Assembly: GCA_905236315.1 (NCBI GenBank)
Contig: CAJOPO010000107.1
Location: forward strand, 1-14,238
Reading direction: 5' to 3'
From: an uncultured Treponema sp.
GTDB taxonomy: Bacteria; Spirochaetota; Spirochaetia; Treponematales; Treponemataceae
DNA: 14,238 nt
Positions 1 to 6,261 of this stretch are shown here, piece by piece. Numbering within the stretch: the stretch's first letter is position 1; each line of letters starts with the position of its first letter. A program made the position numbers and the translations under genes. The notes below the pieces were generated by a model. That model saw only the letters and a program-made list of their open reading frames with translations, was not told where the DNA came from and searched no databases.

Positions 1-33
1 GTTGTAAGTCGCGCTATTATAGCGACTTACAAC
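1..33. repeat. Perfect inverted repeat, 12-bp arms
   Basis: GTTGTAAGTCGC (1-12) is the exact reverse complement of 22-33, with a 9-base spacer. No T-run follows on either strand inside the window, so it does not read as a classical intrinsic terminator. It begins at the first base of the window, so the structure may extend further left. Confidence 0.75.
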
Positions 34-38
34 TCGCA

Positions 39-81
39 GGAACCTCGAAAAACTTTCTGAAAGGGAGTTTTTCGAGGTTCC
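39..81. repeat. Perfect inverted repeat, 16-bp arms
   Basis: GGAACCTCGAAAAACT (39-54) is the exact reverse complement of 66-81, separated by 11 bases (55-65). A shorter alternative pairing inside (CTTTC 53-57 with GAAAG 59-63) competes with it. It lies 6 bp after the first hairpin. The absence of a T-tract and the paired arrangement suggest a repeated intergenic element or a protein or RNA structure site rather than a simple terminator. Confidence 0.75.
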
Positions 82-148
82 CTATACGTAAAATACGTAG
101 CAAAATACCAAGGGGGATGGGTACTGACGTGTAAAGGGGGCACATACC

Positions 149-162
149 GACGTGTACACGTC
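149..162. repeat. 14-bp perfect palindrome with nearby half-site
   Basis: GACGTGTACACGTC reads the same on both strands. The preceding copy of its left half, in TACTGACGTGTA (122-133), recurs as TACCGACGTGTA (145-156). Such dyads can be operators, but no gene starts close by, so no role is assigned. Confidence 0.55.
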
Positions 163-258
163 ATAGCCATCGACATATACACATCGCATATACCGTTCTA
201 TAAACGCTTGTCATTGCCTTGATTAGCATACTTTATGTAACATTAATGAGTTTCCTAT

Positions 259-293
259 AAAAAAAGCCTGCCTTATAGTATAAGGTAGGCTTT
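259..293 (-). terminator. Intrinsic terminator of tRNA-Ala
   Basis: On the minus strand, just past the tRNA 3' end, a 14-position stem (263-276 with 280-293, one mismatch at 270/286, 3-base loop) is followed by a run of seven T (complement of 259-265). It is correctly placed and oriented to end the tRNA transcript. Confidence 0.85.
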
Positions 294-296
294 ATA

Positions 297-370
297 TGGA
301 GATGAGGGAAGTCGAATCCCTTACCTTCTGCATGCCATGCAGACGCTCTAGCCAGTTGAGCTACACCCCC
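297..370 (-). tRNA. tRNA-Ala, anticodon GGC
   Basis: The 74-nt minus-strand sequence folds into a full cloverleaf. It has a 7-bp acceptor stem (370-364 with 304-298), a 4-bp D stem with a 9-nt loop, a 5-bp anticodon stem TCTGC/GCAGA around loop ATGGCAT, a 5-nt variable loop, and a T stem AGGGA/TCCCT with loop TTCGACT. The anticodon GGC (complement of 334-336) decodes GCC alanine codons. The acceptor stem carries the G3-U70 wobble pair, the alanine identity element, and the discriminator base is A (297). CCA is not encoded, so it must be added after transcription. The gene has its own promoter and terminator and is transcribed divergently from the permease-kinase gene. Confidence 0.96.
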
Positions 371-381
371 ATTTTTTGTCT

Positions 382-411
382 ATTATAACAAATACATCCC
401 TTTATAGTCAA
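382..411 (-). promoter_or_regulatory. Sigma-70-type promoter of tRNA-Ala
   Basis: On the minus strand, TTGACT (411-406) and a perfect TATAAT (387-382) are separated by 18 bases. The predicted start lies around 375, a few bases before the mature tRNA 5' end at 370. Confidence 0.8.
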
Positions 412-468
412 GCCTAAAAATATGTATTTTATTAAATTTCTGTTATGCAAATGTCTTTTTTTTAATGC

Positions 469-497
469 TTGACCGCTTAAAAGCATAGGGGTAAAAT
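469..497 (+). promoter_or_regulatory. Promoter of the permease-kinase gene
   Basis: TTGACC (469-474) and TAAAAT (492-497) are separated by 17 bases, a good sigma-70 match. The expected transcription start is near 503-505, only about 4-6 bases before the ATG at 509. That leaves no room for a Shine-Dalgarno sequence; the purine run AGGGG at 487-491 is too far away and lies inside the promoter. Confidence 0.65.
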
Positions 498-508
498 ATT
501 TATTAATT

Positions 509-3433
509 ATGGCAACTAAGAAACCTTATAAACACCTATCTACTCTAAATGTTTGGGCACTTTCTTTTGGGTGCATTATAGGCTGGGGTGCCTTTGTAAT
601 GCCTGGTACAACCTTGCTTCCTATAGCAGGACCTTTAGGTACTACACTGGGAATGTTAATTGGCTTTGGTATTATGCTTGTACTTGCAGCAAATTATCAT
701 AATATGATGAACCGCTACAGCGAATATGGAGGGGCGTTTTCCTATACAAAGCACATTTTTGGCTATGACCATTCATTTTTATGCGCTTGGTCAATAGTGC
801 TTGCATATCTTTCTGTATTATGGGCTAACGCTACATCATTCATCTTGCTCATGCGCTTTATACTGGGAAATTTCTTTCAGTGGGGCTTTCATTATACGGT
901 TGCAGGTTATGACATATATTTAGGCGAAATTCTTATTACGTTAGCTATAATTTTATTGTTTGGCTTTAATAGTTTAAGAGGAATAAGAGCAAATAAAAGA
1001 CTATATACTATTTTTGCATTAATTTTATTAATAGGTTCTATAATCTGCTTCTTTGCAGTGCTTATTTTTGCTCCTAGTGCAGGACAGAATGTAATGCAAA
1101 ATGTGCACCCGCTATTTTCTTCTGATAATAATGTTCCCATTCAAATATTGAATATTTTTGCTTTAGCACCTTGGGCCTTTGTTGGCTTTGAATCAGTGTC
1201 TTATGCTTCCCCTCGATTTAGCTTTTCAGAAAAGAAATCTTTTAGGATAATATTACTAGCACTTCTATCTGGGGCTGCAATATATATTATCTATTCTCTT
1301 ATTTCCGTCTTTTGCTTACCTAAAGGCTTATCTTGGAATGAATATCTTTCTCACTTGTCAGACTATCCAGGAATAGATGCCCTGCCTGTGTTTCATGCTA
1401 TAAAGTATACGTTAGGTGATAATGGCTTAAAACTTTTATTTTTGTGCATTATATCAGCATTGACTACAAGCCTTATGGGGTGCTTTTCTTCTTGTGCAAA
1501 TCTTGTAAATGCTATGGCAAAAGAAGATATGCTACCCAAATGGTTATCTATAGTAACAAAGGATGGCGTTCCTAAAAATGCTCTCTTTGCAATCATTTTA
1601 GTTTCCCTTCCAATTCCCTTTTTAGGACGCACTGCAATAGGCTGGATTACAGACATTACTACTATAAGTGCTTCTATAACCTATGCTTATACATCTGCTT
1701 GCTGCATAAAAACAGGAATTGCAGAAAAAGATATAAAACAAAAGATTTTGGGAAGTATAGGTATAGTATTTTCCTTGTTATTCTTTTTCTTTCCCCTTAT
1801 TCCAAATCTTTGGAATATGAGTAGCATTGCAACCGAATCTTATTTAATTTTAGTTGCTTGGAGCATAACAGGGTTTATTCTATTTAGGTATGTGTTCCAG
1901 AAAGATAATAAAAATCGTTTTGGTAAGTCTACAGTTATGTGGATTGTTATGCTTTTTTTAATTTTATTTTCGTCTACAATGTGGATAAGGCAGAAAAATC
2001 ATGACCTTATAAAAAACAGCATAGCTGATATTAATACTTTTTATACAGAAGAACTAAAAGAACAAAATATTGTTTTACCAGAAGAAAGCAGGCAAGAAGA
2101 AAGGGAGTATTTAGAAAATCAACTTGCAAAGATTCAATCATCATTGGTAAATACTACAATAATACAAATGATTTTGATTGTGATTACACTTATTGTAATG
2201 TTTAATATTTTTTCTACGCAGCATAAGAGGGAGCAACATTTTTTTGAGGAGAAACTAAAGGCAGAAGAAAGTAACCAAGCAAAGACTACATTCTTATCTA
2301 ATATGAGCCATGATATTCGCACCCCTATGAATGCCATTGTAGGCTATATACGCCTTGCGCGTCAGGGGAACGCTAGTGCAGAGGATATTCAAAATTACCT
2401 TGCAAAAATAGATTCTTCTAGTAAGCACCTTTTGGCATTAATAAATGATGTGCTAGAGATGAGCCGCATAGAAAGTGGCAAGATGGAAATAGAAAATATT
2501 CCTACAAATTTATGTCAAGTAATTGATGATGTGAGGGATATGTTTTCTACGCAAATGCAAACTAAGCATATTGAATATAATGTAAACGCTATAGATATTG
2601 TAAACTCTAATGTGTTGTGTGATAAAAATCGTCTAAATCGTGTGTTATTAAATCTGATTAGTAATGCATATAAGTTTACTCCAGAAGGGGGAAAGGTTTG
2701 CGTAGACTTTAGACAATTAAAGGCAGAAAGCGATGAATATGGTGAGTATGAGCTTAGGGTAAAAGATAGCGGAATTGGAATGTCTCCTGAGTTTGCACAG
2801 AGGGTTTTTGAAGCATTTGAAAGGGAGCGTACTTCAACCGTAAGTGGTATACAAGGGACAGGGCTAGGAATGGCTATTACAAAGGCCATTGTAGATTTGA
2901 TGGGTGGAGATATTAGTGTAAATACAGAGAAGGGCAAGGGAACAGAGTTTGTTATACGCTTAAGGTTTAAAATACAAGAGGTAGAGGCTCCTGAAGAAAA
3001 AGAACTTGTAACTAGTGAGCCTAATGAAGAGGAAAAAACTGTGTTTGATAGTAAATCAATGCGTATCCTTCTTGTTGATGATATGGATGTAAACCGAGAG
3101 ATTTCAAAAATGCTCCTTGAAGGAGAAGGCTTTCCTGTAGAAACTGCTGTGAATGGGCTTGAAGCGGTGGAAAAGGTTAATTCTTCTAAGCCAGGTTACT
3201 ATAAAGCCGTGCTTATGGATATTCAAATGCCTGTTTTAGACGGTTATGGTGCTACACGTGCAATAAGAACGCTAGAAAATAAAGAACTTGCTTCTATTCC
3301 TATCATTGCTATGACAGCAAATGCTTTTGCAGAAGATGTAAAAAAGGCAACGGAAGCGGGGATGGTTGCGCATATTGCTAAGCCTATAGATGTTGATAAA
3401 CTATTTGAAACCTTAAGAAGTATTTTGCGTTAG
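509..3433 (+). CDS. APC-family permease fused to hybrid histidine kinase
   Basis: This single 974-aa polypeptide joins a transporter to a complete hybrid sensor kinase. Residues 1-460 look like a full APC-superfamily amino acid permease of about 12 membrane helices: the broken first helix shows GCIIGWGAFVMPG (21-33), and a GFES segment lies near 226-229. An extra helix (about 474-492), an outside segment of about 56 residues and another helix (about 550-568) follow, which puts the kinase in the cytoplasm. The kinase has an H-box with His601 (SHDIRTP), an N-box (Asn715/Asn719), G1 DSGIG (753-757) and G2 GTGLG (783-787). The C-terminal receiver (851-974) has Asp857/Asp858, phospho-acceptor Asp904 and Lys958. 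No HPt or output domain is present and no partner regulator lies beside it. The permease part probably senses an amino acid or related substrate, with or without moving it; the ligand is unknown. CbrA-type SLC5-kinase fusions are a parallel with a different transporter. Confidence 0.93.
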   Translation: MATKKPYKHLSTLNVWALSFGCIIGWGAFVMPGTTLLPIAGPLGTTLGMLIGFGIMLVLAANYHNMMNRYSEYGGAFSYTKHIFGYDHSFLCAWSIVLAYLSVLWANATSFILLMRFILGNFFQWGFHYTVAGYDIYLGEILITLAIILLFGFNSLRGIRANKRLYTIFALILLIGSIICFFAVLIFAPSAGQNVMQNVHPLFSSDNNVPIQILNIFALAPWAFVGFESVSYASPRFSFSEKKSFRIILLALLSGAAIYIIYSLISVFCLPKGLSWNEYLSHLSDYPGIDALPVFHAIKYTLGDNGLKLLFLCIISALTTSLMGCFSSCANLVNAMAKEDMLPKWLSIVTKDGVPKNALFAIILVSLPIPFLGRTAIGWITDITTISASITYAYTSACCIKTGIAEKDIKQKILGSIGIVFSLLFFFFPLIPNLWNMSSIATESYLILVAWSITGFILFRYVFQKDNKNRFGKSTVMWIVMLFLILFSSTMWIRQKNHDLIKNSIADINTFYTEELKEQNIVLPEESRQEEREYLENQLAKIQSSLVNTTIIQMILIVITLIVMFNIFSTQHKREQHFFEEKLKAEESNQAKTTFLSNMSHDIRTPMNAIVGYIRLARQGNASAEDIQNYLAKIDSSSKHLLALINDVLEMSRIESGKMEIENIPTNLCQVIDDVRDMFSTQMQTKHIEYNVNAIDIVNSNVLCDKNRLNRVLLNLISNAYKFTPEGGKVCVDFRQLKAESDEYGEYELRVKDSGIGMSPEFAQRVFEAFERERTSTVSGIQGTGLGMAITKAIVDLMGGDISVNTEKGKGTEFVIRLRFKIQEVEAPEEKELVTSEPNEEEKTVFDSKSMRILLVDDMDVNREISKMLLEGEGFPVETAVNGLEAVEKVNSSKPGYYKAVLMDIQMPVLDGYGATRAIRTLENKELASIPIIAMTANAFAEDVKKATEAGMVAHIAKPIDVDKLFETLRSILR

Positions 3434-3450
3434 GTGTATTTGTGCGCTAC

Positions 3451-3480
3451 TTGACAGTACAAAAGTTTTAAAGCAAGATT
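3451..3480 (+). promoter_or_regulatory. Possible rsgA promoter
   Basis: A perfect -35 box TTGACA sits at 3451-3456 in the gap before rsgA. The -10 element is poor: AAGATT (3475-3480, 18-base spacer) matches weakly, and TTAAAT (3479-3484) matches better but at a 22-base spacer. Read-through from the upstream kinase gene is an alternative, since no terminator is seen in the 53-bp gap. Confidence 0.3.
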
Positions 3481-3486
3481 AAATAT

Positions 3487-4449
3487 ATGCAAGGACTTGT
3501 TCTTAACGGCAGTAAAAATGTATTTGAAGTTGAATGTGAAGACGATGTGATTCGCTTTTGTTCAATCAAGGGTAAGATATTAAAAAGTTCAAGAGGATAT
3601 TATAATCCCATTGCTCCAGGAGATAGGGTAGAACTTAATGATTCTTCTTTAGATAAGGATAAGGGGCAGATTATAGATTTAGTTCCTAGACGCAATGAAT
3701 TTGTTAGGTGGAATATAAAGAAAAGACAACCGCAACTAATTGCTGCAAATGTGGATTATCTTATGATTGTTACAACTCCTGATGAACCTCCTTTTCGCCC
3801 GCGTTTTATAGATAGGGCACTTTGTCAGGCAGAATATGAAGGTATAACCCCTGTTATAGTTTGCAATAAATATGACCTACCTGCTGCTAAAGACCTTGAT
3901 TTCCAAGAGAGAATTAATAGTTGGGAAGAAATAGGATATAAAGTTATAAGGCTTAGTGCAAAGACTGGGGAAGGCATGGTAGACCTTGCTCAGTTGTTAG
4001 AAAATCATTTAAGTGCTTTTGTGGGGCAGAGTGGAGTTGGAAAAAGTTCTATAATCAATGTGCTTGACCAAAATGTAGTCTTAAAAACTGGTAGTTTAAG
4101 TCAGAAATATGGAAGGGGAACGCATACAACTACAAAGGGTTCCCTTATGCACATAGAACTTGATGAAGCTCTTATGGGCGGCTTACAGGGAATGACGGCA
4201 GATATAATAGATACGCCAGGAGTAAGACGTTTTTTATTGCATGATATTTCTGCAGATAATCTAGCATTTTATTTTAAGGATTTTAAGCCCTTTTTGGGAA
4301 AATGCTCCTATGGGATGAGTTGCACACATCAAAATGAAAAAGGTTGCGCAGTTCAAAAGGCTGTTAGTGATGGCGTAATAAATCCCCTGCGCTACGACAG
4401 TTGGAATCGTATAGCGCAAGAGATGAAGACAGGCTCGTTTGAAGATTAG
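3487..4449 (+). CDS. rsgA: Ribosome small-subunit biogenesis GTPase RsgA
   Basis: This circularly permuted GTPase acts in late maturation of the 30S ribosomal subunit, checking the decoding centre and leaving on GTP hydrolysis. An N-terminal OB-fold (about 1-70) comes first. The GTPase motifs then follow in permuted order: G4 NKYD (127-130), G5 SAK (157-159), P-loop GQSGVGKSS (180-188), the switch-I threonines around 213-216, and G3 DTPG (242-245). The C-terminal zinc site is complete: Cys273, Cys279, His281 and Cys287, in C-x5-C-x-H-x5-C spacing. The 320-aa length is normal. The start fits the family, whose proteins begin with a G-L-V strand, although no Shine-Dalgarno sequence is visible. 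It lies 53 bp after the kinase gene and converges on the ANTAR gene. I see no functional link with its neighbours. Confidence 0.96.
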   Translation: MQGLVLNGSKNVFEVECEDDVIRFCSIKGKILKSSRGYYNPIAPGDRVELNDSSLDKDKGQIIDLVPRRNEFVRWNIKKRQPQLIAANVDYLMIVTTPDEPPFRPRFIDRALCQAEYEGITPVIVCNKYDLPAAKDLDFQERINSWEEIGYKVIRLSAKTGEGMVDLAQLLENHLSAFVGQSGVGKSSIINVLDQNVVLKTGSLSQKYGRGTHTTTKGSLMHIELDEALMGGLQGMTADIIDTPGVRRFLLHDISADNLAFYFKDFKPFLGKCSYGMSCTHQNEKGCAVQKAVSDGVINPLRYDSWNRIAQEMKTGSFED

Positions 4450-4475
4450 ACCTAAAAGATAAGATGCTGAAGTTT

Positions 4476-5042
4476 TTAGCCGTACATTTTTATTATATTT
4501 TCTGCAATTACGGTGCGCTTTTGCCCTCTGTCCATAGCTTCTTTTTCAATATAGCGATGAGCTTCTTGTTCTGTCATTTTAAGGCATTGCATTAAAAGCA
4601 GTTTTGCTCTGTTAATAAGTCTTATCTCTTCCATTTTTACTTTTAACTTTGCTGTTTGAGAAGAAAGCGACTGTATTTTATAATGAACGGCAATGGCTAC
4701 TTTTATTATGCTGTAAAAGTAGAATAGTTCAAAAGGTTTTGCAATAGTAAGAATACCATAGCTTTCCATTTGATACGATATGGAATCAAAGTGTTCAGAG
4801 GGAACAAGCAAGAGGACTACTGAATAGAAATCAGAAACATTTATAGCAAACTCTGTATCATAGCCATCTCCTGAATCTGCTATAATAATATTAAAGTTAA
4901 ATTCCCCTGCAAGTCTCCTAGCTTCATAGAAATCGGTACAAGTGGTAAGAGAAAACATTGGAGTTGTTAAAAACGATTGAATTTGAGAAATTATTTTATT
5001 GTCTTTTGAAACCAAAAGAACGCTATAATTTTCTGTATTCAT
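4476..5042 (-). CDS. ANTAR-domain response regulator (RNA-binding antiterminator)
   Basis: This 188-aa protein has an N-terminal receiver-like domain (about 6-120), a short helical linker and a C-terminal ANTAR domain (about 132-186). The ANTAR part shows the family pattern: NRAKLLLM (144-151), then TEQEAHRYIEKEAM (157-170) and the final helix ending NIIKMYG. ANTAR proteins of the AmiR/NasR/EutV type bind RNA hairpins with six-base loops and prevent transcription termination. The receiver is atypical: the phospho-acceptor position (Asp56 in IIIADSG) and Lys102 are kept, but the acidic pair is replaced by Ser12-Lys13 and the switch Thr/Ser is not obvious. Control may therefore not be ordinary phosphorylation. 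The gene lies 6 bp after glnA, with AGGA overlapping the glnA stop region, so the two are probably coupled. ANTAR regulators beside glnA are known in some clostridia. It ends the car-gln unit, whose leader contains a terminator. Confidence 0.9.
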   Translation of the reverse strand: MNTENYSVLLVSKDNKIISQIQSFLTTPMFSLTTCTDFYEARRLAGEFNFNIIIADSGDGYDTEFAINVSDFYSVVLLLVPSEHFDSISYQMESYGILTIAKPFELFYFYSIIKVAIAVHYKIQSLSSQTAKLKVKMEEIRLINRAKLLLMQCLKMTEQEAHRYIEKEAMDRGQKRTVIAENIIKMYG

Positions 5043-5048
5043 TTGTTT

Positions 5049-6242
5049 TTATCCTACTATTTTCCCAAGCACAGATTTTACGAAACTACTGTTTAAGGCA
5101 ATTTCTTTTGCATCGCTAAGATTCTGTGGCAAAGGGTGTAAATGTGAATTATTTACAGCATTAAAAAGATTTTCTTTTGTTTCACTAGTAGCTTGAATCT
5201 TATTTTTTATTCCATCAAGGGCTGCTTGAATTATTAGTGTTAGTGCAATGTATGGGTTGCACATGGGGTCTGGAGAGCGCAGTTCTAGTCTTTGCTCATT
5301 CTTACAAAGTGGCATTCTAATAAGTGTAGAACGATTTTGCTTTCCCCATGAAATATAGAGTGGAGCCTTGCTACTACCTAGCCTTAAATATGAAACATCT
5401 TGAGGATTTAGAAAGTAGGTAATTTCTTCTATATGTTTTAAGATGCCACCTAAAATATATGGCATAAGGTCTTCGGAGTTTTTACCATATAAGGAGCGGT
5501 AGGAAATATTTATGTGCATTCCATTTCCTGGCATATCTTTTATGGGCTTAGGAGAAAAATCTGCATAAAGGCCGTTTGCCTGTGCCTTTGTGTGTACTAT
5601 CCACTTAAAAGTTGCAACGTTGTCTGCGGCGGTAAGTGCATCAGAATAATGAAAATCTATTTCGTTTTGTCCAGGTCCTTCTTCGTGGTGGCTTGATTCT
5701 GGTTGTATGCCCATTTGCTCTAACGTAAAACATATATCACGGCGAATGTTTTCTCCTTTATCATCAGGAGCAATATCCATATACCCAGCACTGTCAAAGG
5801 GAATATTTGTTACATTGCCTTGCTCATCAAGTTTAAAAAGGTAAAACTCAATTTCAGTTCCAATGTTAAACTCTAGTCCGTATTCATCTTTTGCAGTTTT
5901 TACAATATTCCTTAACATTGAACGGCAGTCTTTGGGGTATTCGCTACCGTCTGCGGTTTTTATTGTACAGAACATTCTTACAACCTTGCCTGTACTAGGT
6001 CGCCATGGCAATATAGAAATTGTTGTAGGGTCTGGATAAAGAAATAAATCTGAGTTTTCTGGCTCTTCAAAGCCATAGACTGCAGAAGCGTCAAAGCTTA
6101 CACCATCGCGGAATGCGGCTTCTAGTTGCTCTGCCATAATAGAAATATTTTTTTGTACTCCGCTTAAATCAAAAAACGCAAGACGTACAAACTTTACATC
6201 TTCTTCTTTTACATAATCTAAAACTTCGCTTTCTGTGTACAT
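5049..6242 (-). CDS. glnA: Type I glutamine synthetase, short C-terminus
   Basis: It catalyses glutamate + ammonia + ATP to glutamine in the cytoplasm. Family motifs are present: FDASAVYGF (50-58, usually FDGSSI-GF), the metal-site GTEIEF (128-133), the EEGPGQNE segment (187-194), GNGMHINIS (239-247), the RLGSSKAPLYISWG and NRSTLIRMP segments (287-311), and RLELRSPDPMCNPYIAL (318-334). The N-terminal beta-grasp and catalytic domains look complete. The protein stops at 397 residues, straight after FVKSVLGKIVG, whereas typical type I enzymes run to about 440-470. The missing part is the final helical tail, which in known structures ties the two hexamer rings together. The site corresponding to the adenylylated tyrosine region (around 359-372) lacks a clear match. 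A good ribosome site (AGAAGG, about 8 bp upstream) supports the ATG start. It follows carB by 19 bp and supplies the nitrogen donor used by CarAB. Confidence 0.93.
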   Translation of the reverse strand: MYTESEVLDYVKEEDVKFVRLAFFDLSGVQKNISIMAEQLEAAFRDGVSFDASAVYGFEEPENSDLFLYPDPTTISILPWRPSTGKVVRMFCTIKTADGSEYPKDCRSMLRNIVKTAKDEYGLEFNIGTEIEFYLFKLDEQGNVTNIPFDSAGYMDIAPDDKGENIRRDICFTLEQMGIQPESSHHEEGPGQNEIDFHYSDALTAADNVATFKWIVHTKAQANGLYADFSPKPIKDMPGNGMHINISYRSLYGKNSEDLMPYILGGILKHIEEITYFLNPQDVSYLRLGSSKAPLYISWGKQNRSTLIRMPLCKNEQRLELRSPDPMCNPYIALTLIIQAALDGIKNKIQATSETKENLFNAVNNSHLHPLPQNLSDAKEIALNSSFVKSVLGKIVG

Positions 6243-6261
6243 TCATAACCTTCTATAAAAT

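Larger units (their letters stand above)
1..258. other. Gene-free region with dense palindromes
   Basis: I see no credible coding region here. The stretch holds two long perfect hairpins (1-33 and 39-81), a spaced repeat of the palindrome TACGTA (85-90 and 94-99), a near direct repeat (122-133 and 145-156, differing at one base) and a 14-bp perfect palindrome (149-162). It is visibly richer in G and C than the rest of the window and includes G-runs near 112-118 and 136-140. From about 165 to 258 nothing stands out. It may be the edge of an intergenic repeat element, but no boundary or second copy is visible in this window. Confidence 0.6.

Noticed and set aside
1..162. CRISPR array or insertion-sequence end
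   Set aside because: No regularly spaced repeats with unique spacers, no transposase remnant and no target-site duplication can be seen.
2515..2937. 140-codon minus-strand open frame
   Set aside because: It lies antisense to the kinase core, which has clear motifs in this stretch. Its sequence shows no domain or ribosome site.
5043..5060. Frameshift explaining the short GlnA
   Set aside because: The other frames after the stop do not continue a glutamine synthetase tail. They lead into the well-supported ANTAR gene.
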